Shown here in pieces: positions 27,431 to 35,827 of a DNA stretch of 64,000 bases. A program made the translations under genes and the position numbers. Numbering within the stretch: the stretch's first letter is position 1; every line of letters begins with the position of its first letter. The stretch is from Cytophagales bacterium (GTDB taxonomy: Bacteria > Bacteroidota > Bacteroidia > Cytophagales > Cyclobacteriaceae). The notes under the pieces are model-generated. The model saw only the letters and a list, made by a program, of their open reading frames with translations, did no database searches and was not told the DNA's origin. Location: assembly GCA_022360015.1 (NCBI GenBank), contig JAKSDQ010000205.1, positions 62,001-126,000 on the forward strand. The letters run 5' to 3'.

Positions 27431-28468
27431 TTAACACTTATTGGCGAGCAAAAAAGTGTTTATTTTTTTTATAATAGCAGGTCCTTCATAGATAAAACCG
27501 GTATACACCTGAACCAAAGAGGCACCGGCCTCAAGCTTTTCCAGCGCATCCTGGCCGGAAAAAATACCTCCCACCGCAATAACCGGTATCGAGCCTTGTG
27601 ATTTTTCATGAATATAGCCAATTACCGCTGTTGACCGGTCTTTGACCGGCTTTCCACTCAATCCTCCCATGCCAATCTTTTCAATCTCCACACTATCGGT
27701 AACGAGGCCATTTCTGGCGATGGTGGTGTTGGTCGCAATGATACCATCTATTTTCACTTCATTTACTATGTCAACGATATCATCCAACTGTTCATTATTC
27801 AAATCCGGAGCAATTTTCAATAAAACCGGTTTTGGCGAAGGCATATTACTGTTTTCCTCCCTGATGGACCACAGGAGCTGTTTGAGGGGTTCCTTCTCCT
27901 GTAATTCTCTTAAACCCGGGGTATTTGGAGAGCTTACATTAATTACAAAATAGTCTACTACAGGATAAAGGGACCGGTAACAAGTCAGATAATCACTGAT
28001 GGCCATATCATTGGGGGTAGTTTTGTTTTTACCGATATTTCCGCCAACGATCACCTTCCTTTTCCGCTTTTTTAAGCGTCTGACAGCCATTTCCACCCCC
28101 TCATTGTTGAAGCCCATTCTATTGATCAATCCCATGTCTTCCGGTAACCTGAACAACCTGGGTTTTGGGTTGCCGGGTTGTGGTTTGGGTGTGAGGGTCC
28201 CGATTTCTATGAAGCCAAAACCCATGTCTGCTAATTCATCCACCCACCTGGCATCTTTGTCAAACCCGGCGGCAAGACCCACCGGATTAGGAAAGGTCAA
28301 ACCAAAAACTTCTTTTTTTAGTTTCGGATCGTCAACGCGCCAAATTTGCCTGGATATCCAACTGACTCCGGGGATTTTAAATAAAAACTTCACCAGCATT
28401 TGGGTAAAGTGATGAATTTTTTCCGGGTCAAAAAGAAAAAATAAAGGCCTTAAAAGTGTTTTATACAC
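27431..28468 (-). CDS. pyrD: Dihydroorotate dehydrogenase (quinone), class 2
   Basis: This membrane-associated FMN enzyme oxidises dihydroorotate to orotate with quinone in pyrimidine synthesis. The N-terminal amphipathic helices ([18 protein letters not shown]) that contact the membrane mark class 2. The catalytic serine is in [30 protein letters not shown] and VGGIFSG belong to the FMN and substrate sites. The start is a GTG at 28468, the only start that leaves the conserved N-terminus whole. A -7-like TATTTTTG at 28494-28487 has a poorly spaced -33. ftsK follows 131 bases downstream. Confidence 0.95.
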   Translation of the reverse strand: MYKTLLRPLFFLFDPEKIHHFTQMLVKFLFKIPGVSWISRQIWRVDDPKLKKEVFGLTFPNPVGLAAGFDKDARWVDELADMGFGFIEIGTLTPKPQPGNPKPRLFRLPEDMGLINRMGFNNEGVEMAVRRLKKRKRKVIVGGNIGKNKTTPNDMAISDYLTCYRSLYPVVDYFVINVSSPNTPGLRELQEKEPLKQLLWSIREENSNMPSPKPVLLKIAPDLNNEQLDDIVDIVNEVKIDGIIATNTTIARNGLVTDSVEIEKIGMGGLSGKPVKDRSTAVIGYIHEKSQGSIPVIAVGGIFSGQDALEKLEAGASLVQVYTGFIYEGPAIIKKINTFLLANKC

Positions 28469-28573
28469 GCTTTATAAAAATTTGCTCAAAAATAGGAAAA
28501 ATCAACACCAATTACGGCAACCAAATGTAATTATCGGGTGTCTGCTGGAAAAGTAACTTAACCTGGGGGTTTT

Positions 28574-28999
28574 TTGAGGTACAAAATTAGTTTTTGCATG
28601 ATGATGGTAATTGTGTTGTTTTACTTCACGTTTGCCTGTGAAGAAAATGATAAGGGTTGGAAAGCAGGTGAAAAGACACATCTAGCATTGAATGAGAACG
28701 CCAACCTCAAAAACACAAGATTCTCTATTAAATTCCAGGAACTTGTCGAGGATTCCCGGTGTCCTTCAGATGCAAATTGTATGGATAAAGGGCGGGTTGA
28801 GGTGGCCGTTAGAACCATGGATAAACTGGACACAACAGGTACATTTAACCTGGTTTTAAAGGAAAGCGAACCTGAAAAGTCTTCTGTAATCTTAGGCGAC
28901 TTAAAAATTACCCTTCCGGGTGTCTTGCCTTTTCCAAGCTCTCAGGTCACGCTGCCGGAGGAGGAGTATCAAATCGTCGTGCAGGCTGATAAAATCTAA
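28574..28999 (+). CDS. Small lipoprotein of unknown function
   Basis: A 141-residue protein with a lipobox FTFAC at residues 18-22. The mature part is beta-rich and contains the pattern VEDSRCPSDANCMDKGRVEV, a two-cysteine segment I have seen in many Bacteroidota lipoproteins of unknown role. The likely start is TTG at 28574, which gives a signal peptide with basic residues (MRYK); an ATG at 28598 would give a signal peptide without any. The stop codon overlaps that of convergent xerD by four bases. Confidence 0.65.
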   Translation: MRYKISFCMMMVIVLFYFTFACEENDKGWKAGEKTHLALNENANLKNTRFSIKFQELVEDSRCPSDANCMDKGRVEVAVRTMDKLDTTGTFNLVLKESEPEKSSVILGDLKITLPGVLPFPSSQVTLPEEEYQIVVQADKI

Positions 29000-29895
29000 C
29001 TTCTCGGATGGAATTCCCGGATGATCTGTTTGAGGTAGTCCCTGTCGAGGTGTGTATAAATTTCCGTTGTGGTAATAGACTCATGGCCCAGCATCTCCTG
29101 TACGGCCCTCAGATCAGCCCCCCCCTCAATCAGGTGGGTAGCAAAAGAATGGCGAAAAGTATGCGGGCTCACTTTCTTTTCCATGCCAAGTTTGCTCACC
29201 AAATCCCTGATTATCGTAAAAACCATGACCCTGCTCAGTTTCCGCCCCCTTCTGTTCAGGAAAATGAAATCTTCAAAGCCCTTTTGTACGGTTACATGAC
29301 AACGGATCTCTTCCAGATAGATGGTCATATACTTCAAAGCATCGCTGCCAACAGGTACCAGACGTTCTTTGTTGCCTTTACCAAATACCCTGATAAATCC
29401 AATATCCCGGTAAAGGTTCGATATCCGCAGGTCAATTAACTCGGAAACCCGCAGCCCGGAACTGTAAAGCGTCTCCAGCATGGCCCTGTTCCTGGCCCCT
29501 TCAGGAGTGGAAAGGTCAATGGCATTCAAAATCTGCTCGATTTCATGATAACTGAGGGTATCGGGAAGTTTACGGCCCAATTTGGGGCCCTCAATGAAGG
29601 TGGTGGGGTCCTCATCGATGATTTCCTCGAGTAAAAGATATCTGTAAAATGCTTTAAGCCCTGAAAGGATGCGCCCCTGGCTGTGAGCCGACATGCCCAT
29701 CTCATTGATGTATTCAATAAATTCCCTGATATTTGTATTGCTTACTGCATCGGGACCGAGACCGGAATTGGAGATTTCGAGAAACTGTTTTAGTTTTATA
29801 ACATCATGAAGGTAGGCTTCTATGGAATTAGCTGACAACGAACGCTCCAGTTTTAGATAATGTTCAAATTGTTTAATACTGTAATTCCATTCCAT
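28996..29895 (-). CDS. xerD: Site-specific tyrosine recombinase XerD
   Basis: A 299-residue XerC/XerD-type recombinase that resolves chromosome dimers at dif with its partner and FtsK. The N-terminal SAM-like DNA-binding domain spans about 1-90. The catalytic set is complete: R149 (SGLRVSEL), K173 (GKGNKER), H245 and R248 (HTFRHSFATHL), H271 (LGHES) and Y280 (IYTHLDRDY). The ATG at 29895 gives the family length; a longer frame starts inside the intergenic space. XerD rather than XerC is my best guess from overall similarity. No integron or phage context exists, so this is the housekeeping enzyme. Confidence 0.9.
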   Translation of the reverse strand: MEWNYSIKQFEHYLKLERSLSANSIEAYLHDVIKLKQFLEISNSGLGPDAVSNTNIREFIEYINEMGMSAHSQGRILSGLKAFYRYLLLEEIIDEDPTTFIEGPKLGRKLPDTLSYHEIEQILNAIDLSTPEGARNRAMLETLYSSGLRVSELIDLRISNLYRDIGFIRVFGKGNKERLVPVGSDALKYMTIYLEEIRCHVTVQKGFEDFIFLNRRGRKLSRVMVFTIIRDLVSKLGMEKKVSPHTFRHSFATHLIEGGADLRAVQEMLGHESITTTEIYTHLDRDYLKQIIREFHPRS

Positions 29896-29938
29896 GATGA
29901 TAAAAATAGCAAATTGCTTTAACATTTAATGAAACGCT

Positions 29939-30361
29939 ATGAAGATCCTTATTTTAAATGGCCCTAATCTGAATTTATTGGGGGTAAGGGAAAAAAGTAT
30001 ATACGGTGCGGATAGTTTCAATACTTTTTTTGAAAAAATCAGTCAAAAATACAGTGATATAGACCTTGCCTACTTTCAATCAAATATTGAGGGAGAGATA
30101 ATAGATAAATTGCATGCTACAGGTTTTGACTATGACGGCATCATTCTAAATGCCGGTGGTTATACCCACACTTCCGTGGCTATTGCCGATGCCATAGCAG
30201 CTATCGACACACCCGTAATTGAAGTGCATATCTCCAATATTTATGCCCGCGAGGATTTTCGACACAAAAGCCTGTTAAGCAAAAATTGCGTTGGCATAAT
30301 TTCAGGCCTTGGCCTGAATGGATATGAAACAGCTTTGCTGTATTTTGTAAACCAAAAATAA
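29939..30361 (+). CDS. aroQ: 3-dehydroquinate dehydratase, type II
   Basis: This enzyme converts 3-dehydroquinate to 3-dehydroshikimate in the shikimate pathway. At 140 residues it fits the dodecameric type II family. Visible are NGPNLNLLGVRE at the start, the SNIEGEIIDKLH motif, NAGGYTHTSVAI, EVHISNIYAREDFRHKS, and the final GLGLNGYETAL. The Tyr of the catalytic loop (KSIYG) and the His of EVHISN are present. It is divergent from xerD by 43 bases, and the aminotransferase gene follows four bases after its stop. Confidence 0.96.
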   Translation: MKILILNGPNLNLLGVREKSIYGADSFNTFFEKISQKYSDIDLAYFQSNIEGEIIDKLHATGFDYDGIILNAGGYTHTSVAIADAIAAIDTPVIEVHISNIYAREDFRHKSLLSKNCVGIISGLGLNGYETALLYFVNQK

Positions 30362-30365
30362 ATGT

Positions 30366-31427
30366 ATGCTTAACTTCTATCCAGGTCCCTCGCGGGTAAA
30401 CGCCAAAATTCCAAAATATATGCTCGATGCTTACAGGGAGGGCGTGGTTAGTATCAATCACCGGAGTCCGGAATTTGTAGAAATATCCAAATCCTGCATC
30501 AAACTACTGAAAAAGAAACTAAACATACCGGGCGATTACAGCATTTTCTATACTTCATCAGCCACAGAAACCTGGGAAATTATTGCCCAGTCATTGATTA
30601 GAAAAAGTAGCTATCACATCTTTAATGGGGCATTTGGGCAAAGATGGTTTACCTACACCAAAAAGCTGCATCCTAAATCAACCGGGTATCACTTCCCTTT
30701 TGGCAGCCTACTGCCAATCCGTGATATCAACGTTCCTGATCACGCTGAAGTCATCTGCATAACCCAAAACGAGACTTCCAACGCCACTCAGATCCCCAAC
30801 CATTTAATCAGTAAAATCAGGGAAAAATACAATAACCAACTGATAGCGGTAGATGCCACCTCCTCTTTGGCAGGCATTAAGCTAAGTATTGACAATGCCG
30901 ATGTATGGTTCGCTTCCGTACAAAAATGCTTTGGTCTTCCTGCCGGTTTGGGACTCATGATCTGCTCGCCAAAAGCCATCGAACACGCTAAAAACATCAA
31001 TAATCAAAAACACTATAACAGCCTGCTGGCCATGGTTGATAAAATGGCCGGTTATCAAACCACGCACACGCCAAATGTTTTAAATATCTACCTGCTTAAA
31101 CGTGTTATGAAAGCAGCTCCTAACGTAAATATTACCCATAAAAAAACACTGGAGCGATTCAACGACTGGATGGATTTTTTGTCAAAATTCGAGGCATTCG
31201 AGCTGTTGAACCCTAACCCGGAGGTTCAGTCACATACTGTAATAGGCATCAAGGGCAGCCAAAAACTGATTGAAAAAGTACATCAAAACGCTAAACAGGC
31301 CGGAATTATTTTAGGGCAAGGATATGGGGAATTAAAAGAAAGTACCATTAGAGTCGCTAATTTTCCCGCTATAAAAGAAAGGGAAATTAAAATTTGTCAA
31401 AAGTTTTTTAAACGAACCTTTGAATAA
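30366..31427 (+). CDS. SerC-like class V aminotransferase
   Basis: A 353-residue PLP enzyme resembling phosphoserine aminotransferase. It starts NFYPGPSRVNAKIP and has INHRSPEFVEIS, the conserved VDATSSLAG with the PLP-contacting Asp, and the Schiff-base lysine in SVQKCFGLPAGLG. SerC makes phosphoserine from phosphohydroxypyruvate. The sequence is somewhat shorter at its end than E. coli SerC, and no serA or serB adjoins it, so a related aminotransferase role is possible. It is transcribed with aroQ. The 194 bases after it hold no gene or clear promoter. Confidence 0.8.
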   Translation: MLNFYPGPSRVNAKIPKYMLDAYREGVVSINHRSPEFVEISKSCIKLLKKKLNIPGDYSIFYTSSATETWEIIAQSLIRKSSYHIFNGAFGQRWFTYTKKLHPKSTGYHFPFGSLLPIRDINVPDHAEVICITQNETSNATQIPNHLISKIREKYNNQLIAVDATSSLAGIKLSIDNADVWFASVQKCFGLPAGLGLMICSPKAIEHAKNINNQKHYNSLLAMVDKMAGYQTTHTPNVLNIYLLKRVMKAAPNVNITHKKTLERFNDWMDFLSKFEAFELLNPNPEVQSHTVIGIKGSQKLIEKVHQNAKQAGIILGQGYGELKESTIRVANFPAIKEREIKICQKFFKRTFE

Positions 31428-31621
31428 TACCTTTGACAAGGTTTGTAGAAGGCTGGGATAGAGTGACCTTAAAATATTATTTAAGTATCATCCGGCTTCA
31501 GAATATGCCATCGGAATTATTAATCCTGTCCTTCTCTCTTGATACTATATACAATATTCCTGTAATTTGAGAGTTGAAATGTATAACCAATCACTATTAT
31601 ATTAATCTAATTTTTTATTCA

Positions 31622-32065
31622 ATGATCACCATTTACACTGATGGAGCTTCACGGGGAAATCCAGGTCCCGGGGGGTACGGGGTGGTGTTAAAATATAAAA
31701 AACATCGCAAAGAATTATCCGCAGGCTTCAAAAAAACAACGAATAACAGAATGGAACTTCTGGCAGTGATTGTAGGTTTGGAGGCCCTGAAAGAAGAAAA
31801 GTTACCGGTTACGATCTATTCTGACTCCAAATACGTGGTGGATGCGGTAGATAAAGGCTGGTTGTGGAGCTGGGTTAAAAAGGATTTCAAAGACAAAAAA
31901 AATAAGGACCTATGGAAACGGTTTATTCCCGCCTATAAAAAACAAAAAGTAAAATTCAAATGGGTAAAAGGACATGCCGGTAATCCGGAAAATGAAAGGT
32001 GTGATGCACTGGCGGTGGCGGCTGCCCAAGGAAACCGGTTATTGGAAGACAGCGGGTTTACGTGA
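31622..32065 (+). CDS. rnhA: Ribonuclease HI
   Basis: A 147-residue RNase HI, which cuts the RNA strand of RNA-DNA hybrids during primer and R-loop removal. The metal-binding residues are D7 (YTDGAS), E45 (NRMELLAV), D68 (YSDSKYV) and D128 (NERCDALA). The basic handle helix with WSWVKKDFKDKKNKDLW is present. I chose the ATG at 31622, directly before the first beta strand, over an in-frame start 16 codons upstream. The methyltransferase gene starts seven bases after its stop. Confidence 0.96.
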   Translation: MITIYTDGASRGNPGPGGYGVVLKYKKHRKELSAGFKKTTNNRMELLAVIVGLEALKEEKLPVTIYSDSKYVVDAVDKGWLWSWVKKDFKDKKNKDLWKRFIPAYKKQKVKFKWVKGHAGNPENERCDALAVAAAQGNRLLEDSGFT

Positions 32066-32072
32066 AATTAAT

Positions 32073-32783
32073 ATGCCTAACGATTATTTTCAATTCAAAA
32101 AATTCACTGTATGGCAAAACAAAACTGCCATGAAAGTTTGCACAGACTCATGCATTCTGGGGGCCTGGGTGAGTACTAAAGTGGCGAATCGAATACTTGA
32201 TATCGGAACAGGAACAGGATTGCTGGCCCTGATGCTGGCCCAAAAATATGAGGTGCCGGTAGATGCCGTGGAAATCAACGGGGAAGCTGCCATGCAGGCA
32301 TCTGAAAATGTGGAATTCAGTCCATGGAAGGATCGTATTACCGTATTCCATGACCGGATTCAGACTTTTCAGCTTACCACACCATATCGATACGACCTAA
32401 TTATATGTAATCCCCCATTTTACAAAAATCATCTGATGACCATACATCCGGCCCGAAATCAGGCAATTCATGCCCATGACTTGCCATTAGATGATTTAAT
32501 GCATACCATTAAAAAATTGCTTTCGAAACAAGGAAATTTTTACATCATGTTGCCGGAAAAAGAAAGTCAGCAATTAGAAAAACCAGCCGGAGACTGTCAA
32601 TTGTTTGTCAATGAAAAATTGTTAATAAGGGATCGTGAAAGAAGTAATGTTTTAAGGGTAATTCTAAGAATTCAGCATGTAAAAGTCGAATTCTTCGAAC
32701 GGCATCTTTTTATTAAAAGCTCAAATGGTGACTATAGTCCCGGATTTCAAAGATTATTACAACCCTACTATCTCAGTTTATGA
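32073..32783 (+). CDS. TrmN6/YfiC-like tRNA1(Val) adenine-37 N6-methyltransferase
   Basis: A 236-residue SAM-dependent methyltransferase. It has FKKFTVWQNKTAMKVCTDSCILGAW at the start, the SAM motif ILDIGTGTGLLALMLAQ and the amino-group methylase motif NPPF at residues 113-116. This combination marks the YfiC/TrmN6 group that methylates A37 of tRNA1(Val). The chosen ATG at 32073 begins right before the conserved region; a longer frame overlaps rnhA out of phase. It is co-transcribed with rnhA. Confidence 0.9.
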   Translation: MPNDYFQFKKFTVWQNKTAMKVCTDSCILGAWVSTKVANRILDIGTGTGLLALMLAQKYEVPVDAVEINGEAAMQASENVEFSPWKDRITVFHDRIQTFQLTTPYRYDLIICNPPFYKNHLMTIHPARNQAIHAHDLPLDDLMHTIKKLLSKQGNFYIMLPEKESQQLEKPAGDCQLFVNEKLLIRDRERSNVLRVILRIQHVKVEFFERHLFIKSSNGDYSPGFQRLLQPYYLSL

Positions 32784-32873
32784 CATTTATCGGTTGTAAG
32801 TTTTGCTGCCAATTAACCTTCATTTATTATCTCGGCATTCCTAAATTTAATAACACAAGTACCTCATTATCAT

Positions 32874-35078
32874 ATGAATAGATTTTTTTCACTTGTTTGG
32901 GGCATACTGTTTTTTCCGATTCTGGTCTATGCCCAGCAGCTCGATAGCCTTAATCAGGTATTGCAAACCGCAACGGACACTACAAGGGTAAATGTACTGC
33001 AGGATATTGGGTATGCCGTCATGAGTAGTAAACCTGACTCCGCTATCAGGGTGTTTGAACAATCCTTGGCTTTGGCCAATAAACTCCGTTACGAACAGGG
33101 CATTGTAAATGCTTACGGTCTTATAGCCCGTGGTTACGAATACCTCAATGATAAGAAAAAGGTCGTCGATCATTATAAAATGGCCATAGAAGCCGCCGTA
33201 AAATTCAAATTGTTGGCCAGTCAGGGCACACAATACCTGGAACTGGGTAATTATTATGCTTATACCGATGATGCCACCCTGGCCCTTACCAGCTATAAAA
33301 ATGCCCAAAAACTATTCATACAGGCAGATGATCAGCATCAGTTGATCGAGGTATATAAGAGCACAGGCATGTTATACAGTAACCAGGGTGAATATGTGGA
33401 GGCATTAAAAAACAATTTCAGAGCACTTGAAATAATAGAGTCTATGAAGGATACCAGGTCTCTATCTGATATCTACAATAGCATCGCTATTATTTACAAA
33501 AAACAAAAAAATATCAAGGATGCTTTGACCTATTACAACAGGTCGCTGGAAATAGCCAGAAGATTTGATAACCAAATTATGATCGCTGTAACCAATGCAA
33601 ACATCGCATTGATTCACAAGGATAATCATCGACTGGATAGCGCCAGAACATTGTTAAAAGAGTCATTGAAGTTTTTCCTTACCACAGATTACTACTACTC
33701 GCATAGCCAGTTGTACCATAATTTAAGCGTAGTATATTTAAACGATAACCAGGTAGACAGCGCCTTGTATTATTTGAACCAATCACAGGCATTGGCAGAC
33801 AAATATAATTACCAGCGGGTTAAATGTAAAAATCATATTCAGTTTGCCAAGATATGTCAAAAGCAAGGTAAGTATGAAAGGGCCCTCTCTCACATTGATA
33901 AATCCATCGCCATAAGCAAAGCAATTTCCTCTACCGAGACTATTGAAGAGGCTCTGGGTATTAAACACGGCATCTATAACGATATGCGGAAACCCGCAAA
34001 AGCCTATCTGGCCCTTAAGGAATATCAAAAATACCATGACAGCCTGTTTAATAGCGCAAACTCCCGGCAAATTGGGATGTTGAAGACCACGCTCCAATTA
34101 AAGGAAAAAGAAAAAGAAGTGGCGCTACTTGAAAAAGAAAGACAAATTCAAATACTCAATGAGGACAAAAAACGTACTTTAAGTTATTTGCTAACTTCGG
34201 GATTGATTACCCTGGGGCTTGTAAGTCTCATTTTACTGATATCCAGGAACAATAAGGCCAAGGCCAACAGGCTTTTAAAACAACAATCTGTTGAAATCCG
34301 GTCAAAAAATGAAGAAATAGAAATGCAAAAGGTGGCTTTGATGGAAAACAACAAGCACCTTGAGTCACTGAATGAAGACAAAAATGAGCTTATCGGCATG
34401 GTAGCCCATGATCTGAGAAGCCCGCTGAATCAAATTAAAGGTTTAATCAATATTCTGAAGATCACAGTCAAAACGGATATTAGCGGTAAAGAAATTATTG
34501 AAAAAATTGATGGCTCAACAGACAGGCTAAGAGTACTGGTCAATCGTACTTTGGACTTACAGGCTATTGAATCAAAAAAAATAAACTTAAACAAGGAAAT
34601 TGTTGACCTGGCCGCCTTGGCCCAGTGTGTGGTAGATAACCAGCAGCAAGCGGCGGAAGAAAAACAAATCACCATATTCGATAAATTGGCTAAAAATTCC
34701 TGCTTCGTGAATGTCGATAGGAATTATACCATCCAAATTATTGAAAATTTATTGTGTAATGCGCTCAAATTCTCAAACAAGCAATCAAAGGTGGAGGTGC
34801 TGGTGTATCAGGAAGATAACAGGGCAAAACTGGAAATTATCGATGAAGGCCCCGGTTTAAGCGAAACGGATAAAAAAAAGCTGTTCATCCCTTACCAGCA
34901 GTTAAGTGCAAAACCAACTAATAAAGAAAAATCAACAGGTCTGGGGTTAGCTATTGTAAAAAAATATGCCAACGCTATGGGAGGTGAAGTTTTGTGTAAA
35001 AGTCAATTCGGCCACGGAGCCAAATTTATAGTGCTTTTTGAACTGGTGGAAGAACCGATGCCCACTTTACCTGTTTAA
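32874..35078 (+). CDS. TPR-containing hybrid-less sensor histidine kinase
   Basis: A 734-residue kinase with a signal peptide (ending near VYAQQ, residue 22), a periplasmic array of about seven tetratricopeptide repeats (about 40-400), one membrane segment (about 435-455) and a coiled coil. The HisKA domain has H512 in MVAHDLRSPLNQIKG. The HATPase domain has IIENLLCNALKFSN, IIDEGPGLSE and STGLGLAIVKKYANAMGG. No receiver domain and no adjacent response regulator exist, so the kinase is an orphan. The TPR region probably senses a partner protein or peptide. Many Bacteroidota carry such kinases with unknown signals. Confidence 0.92.
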   Translation: MNRFFSLVWGILFFPILVYAQQLDSLNQVLQTATDTTRVNVLQDIGYAVMSSKPDSAIRVFEQSLALANKLRYEQGIVNAYGLIARGYEYLNDKKKVVDHYKMAIEAAVKFKLLASQGTQYLELGNYYAYTDDATLALTSYKNAQKLFIQADDQHQLIEVYKSTGMLYSNQGEYVEALKNNFRALEIIESMKDTRSLSDIYNSIAIIYKKQKNIKDALTYYNRSLEIARRFDNQIMIAVTNANIALIHKDNHRLDSARTLLKESLKFFLTTDYYYSHSQLYHNLSVVYLNDNQVDSALYYLNQSQALADKYNYQRVKCKNHIQFAKICQKQGKYERALSHIDKSIAISKAISSTETIEEALGIKHGIYNDMRKPAKAYLALKEYQKYHDSLFNSANSRQIGMLKTTLQLKEKEKEVALLEKERQIQILNEDKKRTLSYLLTSGLITLGLVSLILLISRNNKAKANRLLKQQSVEIRSKNEEIEMQKVALMENNKHLESLNEDKNELIGMVAHDLRSPLNQIKGLINILKITVKTDISGKEIIEKIDGSTDRLRVLVNRTLDLQAIESKKINLNKEIVDLAALAQCVVDNQQQAAEEKQITIFDKLAKNSCFVNVDRNYTIQIIENLLCNALKFSNKQSKVEVLVYQEDNRAKLEIIDEGPGLSETDKKKLFIPYQQLSAKPTNKEKSTGLGLAIVKKYANAMGGEVLCKSQFGHGAKFIVLFELVEEPMPTLPV

Positions 35079-35119
35079 ATGAAGATATTCTTTTGAATGA
35101 CAAAGGTCAAAAATACAAA

Positions 35120-35157
35120 TGAGGGGGAAAATGGCCCGTCAGCCATATTCTCCCTCA
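35120..35157. terminator. Stem-loop between convergent genes
   Basis: Two 16-base arms (TGAGGGGGAAAATGGC and its counterpart starting GCCATATTC) pair with one mismatch and one wobble around a six-base loop. The element lies between the kinase gene and the convergent PepSY-like gene. The minus-strand side is followed by TTTGTATTTTTG, so it probably terminates the latter and may serve both. Confidence 0.65.
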
Positions 35158-35193
35158 CCTATTTAACATTTGTGCAGATTAAATATTTTATCC

Positions 35194-35526
35194 TTAACCT
35201 TCCTGCTCTTCTGCTTTGAGGAGGTTGCCTTCAGGATCATAAGTCAATGCAATGGTCTTATCATCCCCTGTTACGTGAATCTCATAAAGTTTGGTACCAC
35301 CTTCTTGCTGAGGGGCTACTTCATAAATTTTTCCAACGGTCCAGGCAGCATAATCGCTTTGTTCCATAGCAGTAGCTACCGCTTCAGGTAATTGTTCTTT
35401 GGTAATCTCGGTTTTACTTTCCTGAACTAAAACATTCGATTGCTCATGTGCATAGGCGTATGCAAAAAGCAACATGAATAATAACAAGAGTTTAGCTTTC
35501 ATAACAGTTTTTATTTTGATTTTCAT
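35194..35526 (-). CDS. Small secreted PepSY-like protein
   Basis: A 110-residue protein with a signal peptide ending near YAYAHE. The mature part has the PepSY-like pattern: ITKEQLPEAVATAMEQSDYAAWTVGKIYEV followed by a strand ending YDPEGNLLKAEEQ. Such small periplasmic domains are common in Bacteroidota and often bind or inhibit partners, but their role is unproven. Two ATG starts (35526 and 35502) are possible; the shorter gives the more typical signal peptide. It converges with the TPR kinase gene. Confidence 0.75.
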   Translation of the reverse strand: MKIKIKTVMKAKLLLLFMLLFAYAYAHEQSNVLVQESKTEITKEQLPEAVATAMEQSDYAAWTVGKIYEVAPQQEGGTKLYEIHVTGDDKTIALTYDPEGNLLKAEEQEG

Positions 35527-35691
35527 TTTGATTCGTCTTTATATAAGCAAAAAATTGTACCAAAAAATAGAATTACCTATAATTAATTGGTTATCAAATA
35601 TTTAAACTCCATTCCAAACATTACTCTTTTAAAATTTGTGCGGAGAAAATTTACAAGTTGTAGAATAATTCTGCACTATTTTGCGTAAGAG

Positions 35692-35824
35692 GTGGGGTAA
35701 AAGTGGCAGGGAATCAGGGGGTTAGGGGTTGGTAATTGACAATGGAGGGTTGGGGTGGGGTATTGAGATGGGGATATAGGGGTGGGGGTATTGGATGGAG
35801 GGGGTGATAGGGGGGGTGTGGGGG
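35692..35824. repeat. G-rich, almost cytosine-free tract
   Basis: Over about 133 bases the plus strand contains some fifteen runs of three to seven Gs and only three Cs before the last base. The runs are spaced by short T/A-rich segments, so several overlapping G-quadruplexes are possible on the plus strand. It ends three bases before the stop codon of the SulP gene, which is transcribed toward it, so the mRNA end would be C-rich. The rest of the gap at 35527-35691 is AT-rich with no gene. Confidence 0.8.
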
Positions 35825-35827
35825 CTT

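Noticed and set aside
28487-28520. TATTTTTG upstream of pyrD as a promoter
   Set aside because: The -33 candidate is 23 bases away; evidence is too weak for a feature, though the position relative to the GTG would be suitable.
28996-29895. Tyrosine recombinase as a sign of a mobile element or integron
   Set aside because: Neighbours are housekeeping genes, there is no attachment repeat or cassette array, and the protein has XerD length and motifs.
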